64,000 nucleotides of DNA from an uncultured Psychroserpens sp. (GTDB taxonomy: Bacteria > Bacteroidota > Bacteroidia > Flavobacteriales > Flavobacteriaceae), in NCBI RefSeq assembly GCF_947500255.1, contig NZ_CANMRL010000001.1:1178001-1242000 (forward strand), in the 5' to 3' direction. The position numbers were made by a program, and so were the translations under genes. Below are positions 45,929 to 56,764 of the stretch, one piece after another. The notes under the pieces are model-generated. The model did no database searches, had not been told where the DNA came from, and saw only the letters and a list, made by a program, of their open reading frames with translations. Within the stretch, counting starts at the first letter, position 1; each line of letters starts with the position of its first letter.

Positions 45929-46771
45929 TTATGAAGTTATAAAAGCAATCGTTTCATGAACTACAATTTCTAATGCCTTAGGTAAATGATTTTCGTTCCA
46001 AGGATGACGTGCTCCAAAGACATGGTTGGAGTTTTCAATAGAAATGAGTTGATTGATGGAACACCAAGAATCTAAAGCTTCAGCTTCCTCAAATTTTACC
46101 GATGGATCATCTTGAGCATGAATAATCAAAACTGGGCTAGTAATTCGTTGTATAGCAGATTCTATATGAAAGCGCTCTTCATTGGCTTTAAAATCTTCAT
46201 AGAACTGATAGTTGTGTGGCATTTGTTGTTTGGTTCTTCCATTTAACACATACTTTACACCATCTTTTCGCCATTGTTCCAAATCACCTGTAGTGGAGGT
46301 CCTCTTGCCAAAACTACTTACACTTGCCCAAGTGATCAATTTTGAGATGCGATTGTCTTCAGACGTTTTGATGATAGAAATTCCTCCACCTCTTGAATGA
46401 CCAATTAAAGTAATCTCTCTTTTATTAATCTCGTTTTTATATTCAAATGCTTCAGAAGTTGTGAAATTTAAAAGATCGTTTAGATCATCAAGTTCTTTTG
46501 TATAATTGTTTTGGGCAAAGGCTTCCAAATCTGGGAAATCAATAGGATTTTCAACGGTTCCACCATTATGGGAAAAGTTGAATTTTATAAAAAACAGTCC
46601 ATGATCACTAAACTGTTGTGCGACCAGATCCCAAGCACCCCAATCTTTAAAGCCTTTATATCCATGACAAAAAATGACTACTGTTTTTTTCTTTCCGTTA
46701 GGATTAAAAAAAGCATCCCAAACTATCGGTTTTTTCTCTTCTCGATATAAGACTTGATTTTTAACGATCAT
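45929..46771 (-). CDS. Alpha/beta hydrolase (dienelactone hydrolase-like)
   Basis: 280 residues. The nucleophile elbow is GHSRGGG (Ser ~122), an oxyanion segment is IFCHGYKGFKDWG, and the catalytic acid/His are likely in IIHAQDDPSV and SNHVFGARHPW. The fold matches carboxylesterases of the alpha/beta hydrolase family; the substrate is unknown. The start is one base after the stop of the AddB-like gene (TAATATG), so it is co-translated with it. Conserved linkage to DNA repair is probably only operon organisation. Confidence 0.85.
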   Translation of the reverse strand: MIVKNQVLYREEKKPIVWDAFFNPNGKKKTVVIFCHGYKGFKDWGAWDLVAQQFSDHGLFFIKFNFSHNGGTVENPIDFPDLEAFAQNNYTKELDDLNDLLNFTTSEAFEYKNEINKREITLIGHSRGGGISIIKTSEDNRISKLITWASVSSFGKRTSTTGDLEQWRKDGVKYVLNGRTKQQMPHNYQFYEDFKANEERFHIESAIQRITSPVLIIHAQDDPSVKFEEAEALDSWCSINQLISIENSNHVFGARHPWNENHLPKALEIVVHETIAFITS

Positions 46772-46772
46772 A

Positions 46773-49535
46773 TTACACCTCTTTTTCTATAAAATCTATA
46801 TCTAAATTATAAATTTCAGTAATTAATTTTTTAAGCTCAATTTCGAAAGCATTCAACGTTTCTTCGGTAATTGAATGAGCTTTAGTTCTGCTATTTGAAG
46901 ATGGTTTTGTGGCAAACTTTAATAAGCCAGAACTTAAATTTTTAAATGAAATAATTCCAGCTTCTACTGGAAGGCTAATCTTTGATGATTTTTGCATCAT
47001 AAAAGCGTACATCAATATTTGAAAGCTTTTACTATACTTATCGTAATCTGTTGAAATCGCTTCCCAATCAACGATTTCTACTTTGCTAGATTCTACTCGA
47101 CCAGTTTTGTAATCTATTATTCTTATGGTTCCATTATAGGCATCAACACGATCTACTTTACCAGTTAGCATTACAGTTTTTGAAAGATTCTCTAGGTATA
47201 ATGGCACTTTGTTTTCGGTTTCAATAGCAATGATTTTGATTTCATTTCCTTGCCTTATGTCCTCAATTTCCAAATTTAAAAAATTCAATATATAACGTTG
47301 TGCTATTTCAAAAATGATGAGGTTTTTGCCAGAGGTGATGTCTCCTTCTTTAAATTCAGCTTTGAAATGGTGATGTACTGTCGAGCTAATCTTAGATTTC
47401 ATTGTTTTGATAGCCTCTATTGTCAAAACCTGATTTTCAAATGGCTTATAAAAATCTTCAAGTGTATTATGGATGACAGTTCCCAATGTATTGTAGGCAA
47501 CGCTTTCTTCAACGTCTTCATATTGCTTAATACCGAGTACCTTGTCATAATAGAAATCAATTGGATTACGAATATAATTGGTCAATGACGATGGAGAAAA
47601 ACCTTTTTGAGCCACCTTATCTAATTTTTCTATTATGTCTGAAGTCTTTTGAATGTGTTGTAATTGCTGTTCTATTGTAGGCACTTGAGCCGAAATTAGA
47701 TACTGTTTTATATCATGTGTTTTATCAACTTCCAATTGTGTGATGAACCTGCTTTTTTCACCACCATTAAGAACATCAGGTTCTGTGTTGTATAATATAT
47801 AAGCTGTTTTAGCACGTTGTAATAAGCGATAAAAATGATAAGTGTAAACCGCATCTTTTTCTTTGTAGGTTGGTAGCTCGTTTTCTATTTTAACATCAAA
47901 AGGGATAAACGAATTATAGCTTTTCCCTGCTGGTAAAATGCCTTCATTGACAGATGTTATGATAACAGTTTCGAAATCTAAAACACGAGACTCTAGCATT
48001 CCCATAATTTGTAAACCTTTTAAAGGTTCTCCTTTAAAGTCTAATGTTTCACTCTTAATGAGCTCTCGATATAAGCTAAATAGTGTGACAATGGCTTTAA
48101 TATGAGAAAAAGAGCTATTTAAAGTATCTAGACTATTGAATACCTGATGAAAACGATAGAGATATTCTAGAGCTAATAAGTTGTTTGATTTGTCTTGATC
48201 TAGGTTGATTTTGATCTTAGCGATAAGCTTAATGCAACAGCTTATGGCGGTTTTAGGGTTATCATTCCAAGAATCGAACAACAGGTGTAAAAGTGCTTTG
48301 TGATTAGGTGCTATATCGCTCAAATCTTCGACAGTAAGCAATACTTTATTATTGAGTTGTATTTGGTTTATAATGTGTTCAGCTACATTAGCTGTTTCAG
48401 TTTGAAATAAAGGTGTAACAAATTGATTGGATAAGATATCGATCACGTTCTTATAATACAAAGCCTCCGAAAGTGATTTATGTAAACCGAATAGTGCCTC
48501 AAATAATGAAGCTAATGGAATAACTTTTAAAGGTAATCCCATCGTGACGTTTATCGTAGTTATTGATTTTGGAATGGAGTTAAGTAATGGCAACAGCAAA
48601 GTTTCATCACCTAATACAACAGCTGTATTTTGAAGATGACCTTTCTCATTATAAATGCGTTCTAGGAGTTCTCCAACATATTTTACCTGACTGATATTTT
48701 TTGGAGCTCCAATAACATGAATGTCTTTTTTTTCAGTATAGGATTCTCCAACCCAATTAAAATTATGTTTATTAAAGTATTTCCAGTTTTGTTTATGGTA
48801 TCTCGTAAATAATCCCGCATCATGAATAGGATCATTTATAAATGTTTTATCTATATCCCAATAGATCAATGCCATTTCTTGTTGTAAGAGCTCCTGAATT
48901 ATGATCTCCTCAGCTTTATTGAGTGCATTAAAGCCAACAAATACAAATGTTTTATTTGTATGTAATGCGATGTATTGTTCAATATTGTTTACGGCTTCTC
49001 TATAAACGAGACCTTGATAGGCTTTTTTCTTATGTTTAAGTTGTTTCTGAAATTGGGCATAGTATATTTTTAAACGATTCCAAAAGAGCAAATAGTTCTT
49101 AATGTATTGTGTAGGCTGTTCATCCAAAGACCAATGCTTATGTTCTATTTCTTTTATGGCAGATAAATAGTCAAAGACATGGTTTGGTGGTATTAGATAA
49201 CGATCAATTTCATTGAAATCTTGAAGTAACAATTGAGCCCATTTAGAAAATTGATCAAAAGACTCTATATTTTGTTTTGGAGTGTGTTTGAGGTAGACAT
49301 CATAAAATTCAAATAAGAGTTCTGCATTAGTAGCGTATTGAAAATCTGAAAGTGTTTCTACAAACTCTTCAATAGATAGTATTTCGGGCGAGAAAATGGT
49401 TTTGTTAACATGACGTGATATGGCTTCCTTTAGAAATGTACCAGCACGTTTACTAGGCAAAACAAAGGTCAATTGAGAAATATCATGATCGGTTTCTAAT
49501 AAATTTACAATAACGTCGTCTATGAATGTTCTCAT
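46773..49535 (-). CDS. AddB/RexB-like PD-(D/E)XK nuclease subunit
   Basis: 920 residues. The N-terminal two-thirds is an inactivated helicase-like region (LTFVLPSKRAGTFLKEAI near the start). The C-terminus is a PD-(D/E)XK nuclease: HNTLEDFY as the first His/Glu, VDRVDAYNGTIRIIDYKTG as the Asp-x-Lys core (~845-863). The Bacteroidota form partners the AddA-like helicase encoded at 52306-55461 to process double-strand breaks. The two are separated by kbl and an OmpA gene instead of being adjacent. The C-terminal iron-sulfur Cys set of firmicute AddB is not visible. Confidence 0.82.
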   Translation of the reverse strand: MRTFIDDVIVNLLETDHDISQLTFVLPSKRAGTFLKEAISRHVNKTIFSPEILSIEEFVETLSDFQYATNAELLFEFYDVYLKHTPKQNIESFDQFSKWAQLLLQDFNEIDRYLIPPNHVFDYLSAIKEIEHKHWSLDEQPTQYIKNYLLFWNRLKIYYAQFQKQLKHKKKAYQGLVYREAVNNIEQYIALHTNKTFVFVGFNALNKAEEIIIQELLQQEMALIYWDIDKTFINDPIHDAGLFTRYHKQNWKYFNKHNFNWVGESYTEKKDIHVIGAPKNISQVKYVGELLERIYNEKGHLQNTAVVLGDETLLLPLLNSIPKSITTINVTMGLPLKVIPLASLFEALFGLHKSLSEALYYKNVIDILSNQFVTPLFQTETANVAEHIINQIQLNNKVLLTVEDLSDIAPNHKALLHLLFDSWNDNPKTAISCCIKLIAKIKINLDQDKSNNLLALEYLYRFHQVFNSLDTLNSSFSHIKAIVTLFSLYRELIKSETLDFKGEPLKGLQIMGMLESRVLDFETVIITSVNEGILPAGKSYNSFIPFDVKIENELPTYKEKDAVYTYHFYRLLQRAKTAYILYNTEPDVLNGGEKSRFITQLEVDKTHDIKQYLISAQVPTIEQQLQHIQKTSDIIEKLDKVAQKGFSPSSLTNYIRNPIDFYYDKVLGIKQYEDVEESVAYNTLGTVIHNTLEDFYKPFENQVLTIEAIKTMKSKISSTVHHHFKAEFKEGDITSGKNLIIFEIAQRYILNFLNLEIEDIRQGNEIKIIAIETENKVPLYLENLSKTVMLTGKVDRVDAYNGTIRIIDYKTGRVESSKVEIVDWEAISTDYDKYSKSFQILMYAFMMQKSSKISLPVEAGIISFKNLSSGLLKFATKPSSNSRTKAHSITEETLNAFEIELKKLITEIYNLDIDFIEKEV

Positions 49536-49545
49536 TATATAAAAA

Positions 49546-49578
49546 TAAAAAACGCTCCGATATTCGGAGCGTTTTTTT
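49546..49578 (-). terminator. Terminator after the OmpA gene
   Basis: 13-bp stem AAAAACGCTCCGA / TCGGAGCGTTTTT with a 3-base loop and T-runs on both strands, between ompA and addB. Confidence 0.85.
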
Positions 49579-49605
49579 ACTTATTTATGTTTGTAGTGAA
49601 ACTTA

Positions 49606-50964
49606 TTACTTAAGTTTTACTTCTACACGTCTGTTTTCTTTTCTACCAGCTCTAGTCTTGTTAGTAGCGATAGGATAATCTTCACCGTAACCGTTAGCAG
49701 TTAATCTGTCTGCACTAATTCCGTTTGCGATTAAGTAATCTCTAACAGCGTTAGCTCTTCTTTCAGATAAAGCTTGGTTAGTTGTTTTAGAACCTACACT
49801 ATCAGTATGACCGTCGATAGAGAAATCTGCTCTTGGGTATTCTTTAAAGATAGCTACCATTGCTTGTAATACAGCATCAGTTTCTTTTTTGAAAGACGCT
49901 TTTCCTGAATCAAACAAGATAGATCTTGCGTAGTCATTTAATTGCTTTAATACAGGCTCAGTTGGCTTAACTTCTGGACAACCGTTGTTAGCAACAGTAC
50001 CAGCTTCGTTAGGACATTGATCATCTTTATCTAAGATTCCGTCACCATCAGTATCAGGCCAAGGACATCCTTTGTTAGCAGAAGGACCTTTTTCGTTAGG
50101 ACAGTTATCATCTTTATCAGCAACACCATCAGAATCAGCATCAGGACAACCATTTAAGGCTTTTAAACCAGCAACTGTAGGACAATCATCATCTTTATCA
50201 GCAACACCATCAGAATCTGAATCTGGACATCCGTTAAACTCAGCTAAACCAGCTTCGTTAGGACAATCATCTTTAGAATCTTCGATACCATCGTTATCAG
50301 AATCTGGACATCCATTGAATGCTTCTAAACCAGGAACGTCTGGACAAGCATCATCTTTGTCGTAGATACCATCACCATCAGTATCTTTTCCACCAAATCT
50401 GATAGAGATACCAGCAGAATGTTGCCAGTGCTTAGGAAGGTAATCTTCGAAAGCGTGCTTATATGAAGTTTGAACGTTGAAACCTAAGTTATCGTTAAAC
50501 CAAACATTAAGACCTAAAGTACCATTTAATGTACCAGCACCAATTTCATCTACCCAAGTGTAACCACCACCAACACCTAAATAAGGGTCAACAGTTGATG
50601 AGTTAATGATATCAGCAAAGCTGTAAGAAATGGTTCCATCAGCAGCATAGTAAGATAAGTCGTCTGCTCTAGAATCTCCAATTTTCTTAATTTGGTTAAG
50701 AGAACCTGCTACAGAAATACTAAACCCATCACTTAAATATCTCGATACAGAGAATCTAGATAAAGAAGGTAAAAAGTTGTAGTGATCGTTTGCGTTAAAG
50801 AATTCGTCAAAGTAGTCACCTAATGGCGCTTCTTCTCCAACAGGATAAAGGTCAACAGCATTGACACCGATATCAAATTTCCACGGGTTGTTTTGATCTT
50901 GCGCATTAGCACTGAAGCTTAATGATAATAACAAAACGAATAATAATCTGCTAAGATTTTTCAT
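49606..50964 (-). CDS. OmpA family protein with thrombospondin type 3 repeats
   Basis: 452 residues. A signal peptide (ends SFSANAQ) precedes an eight-strand barrel (~30-205, ISIRFGGK at its end). Five TSP3-type calcium-binding repeats (~207-345: [34 protein letters not shown], ...) form a stiff acidic stalk. The C-terminal OmpA peptidoglycan-binding domain (~350-450: [18 protein letters not shown] ... [23 protein letters not shown] ... NRRVEVKLK) completes it. It links the outer membrane to peptidoglycan and is expected to be abundant. A strong terminator follows. Confidence 0.95.
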   Translation of the reverse strand: MKNLSRLLFVLLLSLSFSANAQDQNNPWKFDIGVNAVDLYPVGEEAPLGDYFDEFFNANDHYNFLPSLSRFSVSRYLSDGFSISVAGSLNQIKKIGDSRADDLSYYAADGTISYSFADIINSSTVDPYLGVGGGYTWVDEIGAGTLNGTLGLNVWFNDNLGFNVQTSYKHAFEDYLPKHWQHSAGISIRFGGKDTDGDGIYDKDDACPDVPGLEAFNGCPDSDNDGIEDSKDDCPNEAGLAEFNGCPDSDSDGVADKDDDCPTVAGLKALNGCPDADSDGVADKDDNCPNEKGPSANKGCPWPDTDGDGILDKDDQCPNEAGTVANNGCPEVKPTEPVLKQLNDYARSILFDSGKASFKKETDAVLQAMVAIFKEYPRADFSIDGHTDSVGSKTTNQALSERRANAVRDYLIANGISADRLTANGYGEDYPIATNKTRAGRKENRRVEVKLK

Positions 50965-51089
50965 ATTCTAAATAATTTTAATTTTAAGTGTTAATTAAAG
51001 GCAAAAGTAAGTTGTTAAATTTTATTAACAAAGACAAATATATAAAAATATTGATTATTGGTACTAAAAATAAGGAGTTTGGACTGATT

Positions 51090-52283
51090 TTAAATAATTT
51101 CAAGTTTTTCTCCAACCTTAATAAATGCTTCAATAGCCTTATCTAAATGTGCTTTTGTATGAGCTGCTGAGAGTTGTACGCGTATTCTAGCTTTCTCTCG
51201 CGGTACTACTGGGAAAAAGAAGCCAATGACATAAATACCTTCATCCAACAGCATTTTTGCCATAGTTTGCGATAGTTTCGCGTCATATAACATAACAGGC
51301 ACAATTGCCGAGTCTCCATCAATAATATCAAAACCTGCTTCTTTCATTCCTTTTTTAAAGTAATTAGTATTGCTTTCTAGAGTGTCTCTTAAGGTTGTGT
51401 CGTTTGCTAGCATATCAAAAACCTTAATTGACGCGCCAACTATTGCTGGAGCTAAAGAATTAGAGAATAAATAAGGCCTAGAGCGTTGTCGTAATATCTC
51501 AATTACTTCTTTTTTTGCGGTTGTATAGCCACCCATAGCGCCACCCATTGCCTTTCCTAATGTTCCAGTAATAATATCTATTCGTCCTAAAACACCTTTT
51601 TCTTCTAAAGTTCCTCTTCCAGTTTCGCCAATAAAGCCAGTAGCGTGACATTCATCAATCATTACAAGTGCATCATATTTATCAGCTAAATCACATATTT
51701 TGTCTAATGGGGCAACTAACCCGTCCATAGAAAACACACCATCGGTAACAATAATTTTAAAACGTGCGCCATTCTCATTAGCAGCAATAAGTTGCTGCTC
51801 TAGGTCTGCCATATTATTATTAGCATAGCGGTATCTGGCTGCTTTACATAAACGCACTCCGTCGATGATAGAAGCGTGATTCAAAGAATCTGAAATAATA
51901 GCATCTTCTTTTCCCAATAGCGGTTCAAATACACCACCATTAGCATCAAAGGCAGCAGCATACAAGATTGTGTCTTCGGTTCCGTAGAAATCGGCAATCT
52001 TTTGTTCAAGTTCTTTATGAATGTCTTGCGTTCCACAGATAAAACGTACAGAAGACATTCCAAAACCATGAGAGTCCATAGTGTCTTTTGCGGCTTGAAT
52101 AACCTCTGGATGTGACGACAATCCTAAATAATTGTTAGCACAAAAATTTAAAACAGTTTGTCCCGTGCTCAGCGTAATTTCTGCACCTTGAGGGGATGTA
52201 ATAATGCGTTCTTCTTTGAAAAGTCCGTCATTTTTTATGGTTGCTATTTCATTTTGTAAGTGTTCTTGTATTTTTCCGTACAT
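51090..52283 (-). CDS. kbl: Glycine C-acetyltransferase (2-amino-3-ketobutyrate CoA ligase)
   Basis: 397 residues. PLP-dependent alpha-oxoamine synthase. Close to E. coli Kbl throughout: [51 protein letters not shown], and the PLP Lys in [10 protein letters not shown]. It cleaves 2-amino-3-oxobutanoate with CoA to glycine and acetyl-CoA in threonine degradation. No tdh gene is adjacent, so the threonine dehydrogenase partner must lie elsewhere. It follows the AddA-like gene by 22 bases, in the same direction. Confidence 0.95.
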   Translation of the reverse strand: MYGKIQEHLQNEIATIKNDGLFKEERIITSPQGAEITLSTGQTVLNFCANNYLGLSSHPEVIQAAKDTMDSHGFGMSSVRFICGTQDIHKELEQKIADFYGTEDTILYAAAFDANGGVFEPLLGKEDAIISDSLNHASIIDGVRLCKAARYRYANNNMADLEQQLIAANENGARFKIIVTDGVFSMDGLVAPLDKICDLADKYDALVMIDECHATGFIGETGRGTLEEKGVLGRIDIITGTLGKAMGGAMGGYTTAKKEVIEILRQRSRPYLFSNSLAPAIVGASIKVFDMLANDTTLRDTLESNTNYFKKGMKEAGFDIIDGDSAIVPVMLYDAKLSQTMAKMLLDEGIYVIGFFFPVVPREKARIRVQLSAAHTKAHLDKAIEAFIKVGEKLEII

Positions 52284-52305
52284 GATTGATTGATTTTTTA
52301 CAAAT

Positions 52306-55300
52306 TTAGAATTCTTTTATGGTAATATCATCATTAATATAAATTAGAATTTTTTTTATGACTTCGAAGTCCATTTCTTCTAAAACAAATTGATAATCGT
52401 AGAGTTGTTCTTTATGACTAGAATCTTGTAAACCTGTTTTGTAGTCTACTATAACGGCTTGATTGCTAGAATTGATGACAATCCTATCTGGTCGTAATAA
52501 TTTCCCTTTTTTTGAAATAATATCTTTCTCATTATATACTGTTAGATGATCTTCGAAGAGTGTTTTTAGATCTTTGTGATTTACAAGATTATGTATAATA
52601 TCCTTGAGGGTTTTAGATTGCTCCGAATTAATAAACCCAGAGCTTAAAAAGTGATCTATGGCAAAATCAACATCGTGTTTTGTTTTAATAAGTGCCATAA
52701 TTTGATGAACCAAATTACCGCGCTCTATTGCTTGTTCTTGAGCAGTATCCCATAAATAGCCAGAACTTGTAATGATATTAAGGTTAAGCTCTTCTTTTTT
52801 GGTTGAAATAAATTGGTGTTGTTCAATGGTATCTAGATTAATGTCTTCAGCTTCTTCCAAAACTTTTTTAGCCTCACCAAAAGCATATTGCCTTTGTTGG
52901 TCATTCCATATACCAATTGTTTTTAAATAATTAATAAATAACCCTGAATAATGTGTTAGCTTTTCTATTTGACTTTTATCAACATCATATTCTGATATGA
53001 TATAGAGTTGACCAATGGCTCTGGTTAAAACTACGTAGAGTAAATTAAGACTATCTAATTCTAATTGTGCTCGATAATCACTGTAAATTTGAGCGCCCAA
53101 ATCATTAAATTCTTCAAGATCTTTATTTAAATTGACATATAAATTTGAAAAGCCTTCAAAAAGAGTTTCGTCCACAGGAAACCACACTTTAGGGCTCATA
53201 TCAAAATAAATATCCTGATTGGCATAAGGGAAAATCACCACCGGAAATTCTAAACCTTTAGACTTATGAATGGTCATAATTTGAATGGCATTATCACTTT
53301 CAGGAGAAACAATACTTAATTTATCTTTTTTACGATCCCAATAGTCTAAAAAGCCCGAAAAACTTGCATTGTATTTTTGTGAATAATCAAATACTTCATC
53401 TAAATAAAATTGAATGTAAGCATTAGAGGTTTCATTTAAATGGAATCCTCTAATAATGCTTTCTACGGCTTCATATATAGGTAATTGTAAAAACTCACTG
53501 TAATTAAACTGAAAACCAAAACCATTTAACGCTTCAAATAAAGCCATTGGTTTTAAATGGATGAGACGACTAAAGAACTCATGTTTATTAATCGACTTGA
53601 GTTTTTCTGCTGCAATAAAATTGAGAAGTTTGATTTTGATTTCATCATTTTGAGCCTGTAAGCTTAAGGTGATGAGGTGATTTATAAATTGAATTTCGGG
53701 AGCGTTTTTAAGTAGTAAAGTTTCCGAAGAAATAATATCAATATCTAAATCGCTAAGATACTCAGCAATGGCGATTGCTTCTTTCGTTTTTCTAACTATT
53801 ATACATATATCTTTTCTTTTAAAACCTTGACGTTCTACTTTTTTAATGGTGTTTAAAACGGCTTCGCAGTATCGTTCATTTTTGTCTTCGCTTTTAGTAT
53901 CTAAAAACGATAATTCAACATAACCAGTTGCTTCTAAGAACACATCTTGTTGTGCATTTTTATAGATGAATTGGTGGTCAGGATTAGAGAATGCAAAATT
54001 TGAAATGTGATCAAAAAAAGCATTGTTGAACTCCACTATTGTTTTGTGGCTTCTGTAATTGAATGTTAAATCTCTCACATCTTGATCTATGGCCAATGGC
54101 TTCTCTTTTTCAGAATACAAATCAATGAACTGTTCTGCTCGTCCTCCTCGCCACCTGTAAATTGCTTGTTTAGCATCACCAACCAACATCGCTGTTCCTA
54201 TTTCTCCTTTTAGGTTTTCACCAGATACAGCATTGTTGACCAATGGAATTAAATTACTCCATTGTAAGCCAGAAGTGTCCTGAAACTCATCAATAAAATA
54301 GTGCTTAAATTTTTCGCCTATTCGTTCATAAATAAAAGGTGCAGGTTGTTCTTTTATTTCATTATTAATAAGGTTGTTAAATTCTGAAATAAGCAATAAG
54401 TCATCTTCATCTTTGATCTCTTGGAGTGTCTTGCCTATTGCGCTTAAAACCGATAATGGTATAATGTTTTTCAAAGCATTTTTTAAAAATTTTGAAGTGT
54501 AAACGAGTCTTTTAATAGTTAAATAGTTAGTTTCTATTTCTGGAAGCAAACGATCAATTGTTGTTGCCTTTTCAATATCAAGCGTTTTGTTGTAGATTGA
54601 AGTATTAGATGCTAAATTGTCTTGCAGCTTATTGCTGTAAAGTCCAGAAAAATTTAGACTTTGAGCTTTTTTAAAATGATTTGGTAATGTTTTTCTGGTG
54701 AAGTCTTCAACATCCAAACCATTAGATTCTATAAGATTTAATGTGGCTTGAGCTACATTTATAATTTGATATTCAACTTCGGTTTTCTGTTTTTGTAGTT
54801 TGGATTTTAAGGCTTTAAAATCATCAAAACTTTTATCTTTTAACTTGTCTAGATATGGGATTTCATTTTCATTAACTAATAGTGGTGCAATGGCATTTAA
54901 GTCATAAGAGATATCCCAACTTTTATCGTCATCCATTTTTTCAAAAGCAAAATCAACCAATACCTTAGTTAGCTCTTGGTCGCTTCCGGCTTTATCAATG
55001 AGTTTATCAACTGCTTTTCCGAGCAGTGTTGCAGCGTCTAATTCTACTTCAAAATTTATTGGAAGTTTGAGGTCGTAAGCAAAGGTTCTAATGAGCTTAT
55101 GATTAAACTTGTCAATAGTAGAGATATCAAAAGCAGCATAATTATGTACAATACGCTGCAATACTATTTTTGATCTATTGTGAAGTTCTTGTAAATCAAT
55201 ATCAAGTTCTTCAACCAATACTTTAGACATACTATTTGGTGATTCTATAATGTCTGCTTCGGAAAATAGTTTGAGCATATCTATAACACGCTCTTTCATT

Positions 55301-55461
55301 TCACTAACAGCTTTGTTTGTAAAGGTGAGTGCTAGAATGTTTCTAAATGCTAATTTACTCTTAGATTGAAATAAAATTTTAAGATAATCTTTTACTAACG
55401 TGAAGGTTTTTCCGCTTCCAGCTGAGGCATTGTATATAGTAAAAGGTGATTGATTTTGCAC
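52306..55461 (-). CDS. AddA/RecB-like UvrD-family helicase-nuclease
   Basis: 1051 residues from a GTG start at 55461 (reads [20 protein letters not shown]). Walker A is [10 protein letters not shown] (~10-19). Further helicase motifs are [42 protein letters not shown] and [16 protein letters not shown]. The C-terminus is a PD-(D/E)XK nuclease ([23 protein letters not shown]). It unwinds and degrades double-strand ends with the AddB-like partner encoded downstream. Its 5' region overlaps no gene; the divergent SOD start is ~110 bases away. Confidence 0.88.
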   Translation of the reverse strand: MQNQSPFTIYNASAGSGKTFTLVKDYLKILFQSKSKLAFRNILALTFTNKAVSEMKERVIDMLKLFSEADIIESPNSMSKVLVEELDIDLQELHNRSKIVLQRIVHNYAAFDISTIDKFNHKLIRTFAYDLKLPINFEVELDAATLLGKAVDKLIDKAGSDQELTKVLVDFAFEKMDDDKSWDISYDLNAIAPLLVNENEIPYLDKLKDKSFDDFKALKSKLQKQKTEVEYQIINVAQATLNLIESNGLDVEDFTRKTLPNHFKKAQSLNFSGLYSNKLQDNLASNTSIYNKTLDIEKATTIDRLLPEIETNYLTIKRLVYTSKFLKNALKNIIPLSVLSAIGKTLQEIKDEDDLLLISEFNNLINNEIKEQPAPFIYERIGEKFKHYFIDEFQDTSGLQWSNLIPLVNNAVSGENLKGEIGTAMLVGDAKQAIYRWRGGRAEQFIDLYSEKEKPLAIDQDVRDLTFNYRSHKTIVEFNNAFFDHISNFAFSNPDHQFIYKNAQQDVFLEATGYVELSFLDTKSEDKNERYCEAVLNTIKKVERQGFKRKDICIIVRKTKEAIAIAEYLSDLDIDIISSETLLLKNAPEIQFINHLITLSLQAQNDEIKIKLLNFIAAEKLKSINKHEFFSRLIHLKPMALFEALNGFGFQFNYSEFLQLPIYEAVESIIRGFHLNETSNAYIQFYLDEVFDYSQKYNASFSGFLDYWDRKKDKLSIVSPESDNAIQIMTIHKSKGLEFPVVIFPYANQDIYFDMSPKVWFPVDETLFEGFSNLYVNLNKDLEEFNDLGAQIYSDYRAQLELDSLNLLYVVLTRAIGQLYIISEYDVDKSQIEKLTHYSGLFINYLKTIGIWNDQQRQYAFGEAKKVLEEAEDINLDTIEQHQFISTKKEELNLNIITSSGYLWDTAQEQAIERGNLVHQIMALIKTKHDVDFAIDHFLSSGFINSEQSKTLKDIIHNLVNHKDLKTLFEDHLTVYNEKDIISKKGKLLRPDRIVINSSNQAVIVDYKTGLQDSSHKEQLYDYQFVLEEMDFEVIKKILIYINDDITIKEF

Positions 55462-55574
55462 GCTTAAAATTATAAAAACTATCTATGAGTTCATAGGTAT
55501 TTAATATTTTTAATTGCGCTGTTTTATGCGTAAATTTGATGGAATTAAATATTAACAATAAAACCAATAATATT

Positions 55575-56183
55575 ATGGCTTTCGAATTACCGAAATTAAA
55601 ATATGCATATGACGCATTAGAACCACATATTGATGCGCGTACCATGGAAATACATCACTCAAAACATCATAACGGATACACTACTAAACTAAATGCTGCT
55701 ATAGAAGGCACAGATTTAGAAGGGAAATCTATTGAGAATATCTTAGGTAATCTCGATATGAATAATAAAGGAGTTAGAAATAATGGAGGTGGATTTTACA
55801 ATCATTCGTTATTTTGGGATGTGATGAATCCAGAAGATAGAGGTTATCTTTCTGGAGAGTTGAAAGATGCCATTGACGCTGAGTTTGGTTCAAAAGATGC
55901 TTTTGTTGAAGCATTTAGTAAAGCAGCAGCAACACAATTTGGGTCTGGATGGGCTTGGTTATGTGTTCATAAAGGCGGAAAAGTTGAGGTGTGTTCTACG
56001 CCAAATCAAGATAATCCATTAATGCCAGGAGTATCATGTGGAGGTACACCAATTTTAGGATTAGATGTATGGGAACATGCGTATTACCTGAACTATCAAA
56101 ATAGAAGACCAGATTATATTGACGCATTTTTTAAAGTAATCAACTGGAACGAAGTTGAGAGACGTTATGCTGAAGCTAAATAA
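55575..56183 (+). CDS. sodA: Superoxide dismutase, Mn type by sequence
   Basis: 202 residues from ATG 55575 ([20 protein letters not shown]). An upstream in-frame ATG at 55536 adds 13 residues foreign to the family and overlaps a TAAATTTG box (55531-55538). Metal ligands are His in EIHHSKHH, His in YNHSLFW, Asp and His in [13 protein letters not shown] before the second ligand and Q in TPNQDNPL point to the Mn form (Fe-type normally has Ala there), but dual-metal use cannot be excluded. It dismutes superoxide in the cytoplasm. Confidence 0.93.
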   Translation: MAFELPKLKYAYDALEPHIDARTMEIHHSKHHNGYTTKLNAAIEGTDLEGKSIENILGNLDMNNKGVRNNGGGFYNHSLFWDVMNPEDRGYLSGELKDAIDAEFGSKDAFVEAFSKAAATQFGSGWAWLCVHKGGKVEVCSTPNQDNPLMPGVSCGGTPILGLDVWEHAYYLNYQNRRPDYIDAFFKVINWNEVERRYAEAK

Positions 56184-56203
56184 TTAACGTCTTACAAATA
56201 GAA

Positions 56204-56237
56204 ATAAGGCAAACTCATTTTGGGTTTGCTTTTTTTA
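56204..56237 (+). terminator. Terminator of the SOD gene
   Basis: GCAAAC / GTTTGC pairing followed by a run of seven T residues, about 25 bases after the SOD stop codon. Confidence 0.65.
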
Positions 56238-56280
56238 TGCTTTGGCAATAAAAACTAATTTAAGAACCGACTAAAAATGA

Positions 56281-56352
56281 AAAAAGGTGAACGAGAGTTC
56301 ACCTTTTTTGCCCCAAATCTACCATAAACTTAACCTACTTATGTTATGGTGA
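56281..56352 (-). ncRNA. Candidate structured small RNA, copy 1
   Basis: On the minus strand the element begins with CACCATAACA, folds a first hairpin (ACCATAAC with GTTTATGGT), passes GATTTGGGGC and ends in a terminator hairpin (AAGGTGAAC / GTTCACCTT) with a T-run. A TATATTTG box (positions 56355-56362, minus strand) lies just before it, matching TAnnTTTG. A second copy lies ~298 bases away. The strand and function are inferred. Confidence 0.45.
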
Positions 56353-56578
56353 AACAAATATAACAGCACTTTTATTTAATATTTTAATTTTTTAGACCAA
56401 CGACGAATAAATTGGCTTAAACGGAAAAATCACTGTTTCTGATGGTTTTAGAACCTTGAATAAAGTTGAACTTTAAGTGATGAAACGAACAAATTGATTA
56501 ACAACGGTTTAATAAAAACTTGAAAGAAATGTGTTTTTAAGACTTAACTTATTGAAGGTCTATAAGTTATATTAATAA

Positions 56579-56651
56579 AAAAAGGTGAACAGAAGTTCAC
56601 CTTTTTTTGCCCCAAATCTACCATGAACTTAACCTACTTATGTTATGGTGA
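56579..56651 (-). ncRNA. Candidate structured small RNA, copy 2
   Basis: Same element as copy 1; it differs only in the terminator loop, one extra T in the run after the hairpin, and one A-to-G change in the other stem. The upstream box is weaker here (TACATTGG at 56654-56661, minus strand). It lies between the PurF stop and copy 1. Confidence 0.4.
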
Positions 56652-56764
56652 TACCAATGTATGTGTTTATTGGGTAAGGATGATTAAATATTAGACGAAA
56701 TGCATTTTTTTCTGGTAAAAAGCACTTTTTTTAGGATAAAGTGCAAAAAAAACTAACTGTTTAT

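Larger units (their letters stand above)
56184..56764. other. Gene-less stretch with two copies of a structured element
   Basis: 580 bases between the convergent SOD and PurF genes. No credible coding frame. It holds a 72-73 base element twice (56281-56352 and 56579-56651), described separately; a short hairpin near 56205-56237 (GCAAACTCATTTTGGGTTTGC, T-run after) probably ends the SOD transcript. Confidence 0.7.

Noticed and set aside
49980-50400. Repetitive DNA in the OmpA-family gene
   Set aside because: It encodes five TSP3 calcium-binding repeats in frame; nothing else is needed to explain it.
56281-56352. Element read as a plus-strand terminator only
   Set aside because: The near-identical second copy, the conserved ~40 bases beyond the hairpin and the minus-strand TATATTTG box suggest more than a simple terminator, though a terminator function is not excluded.
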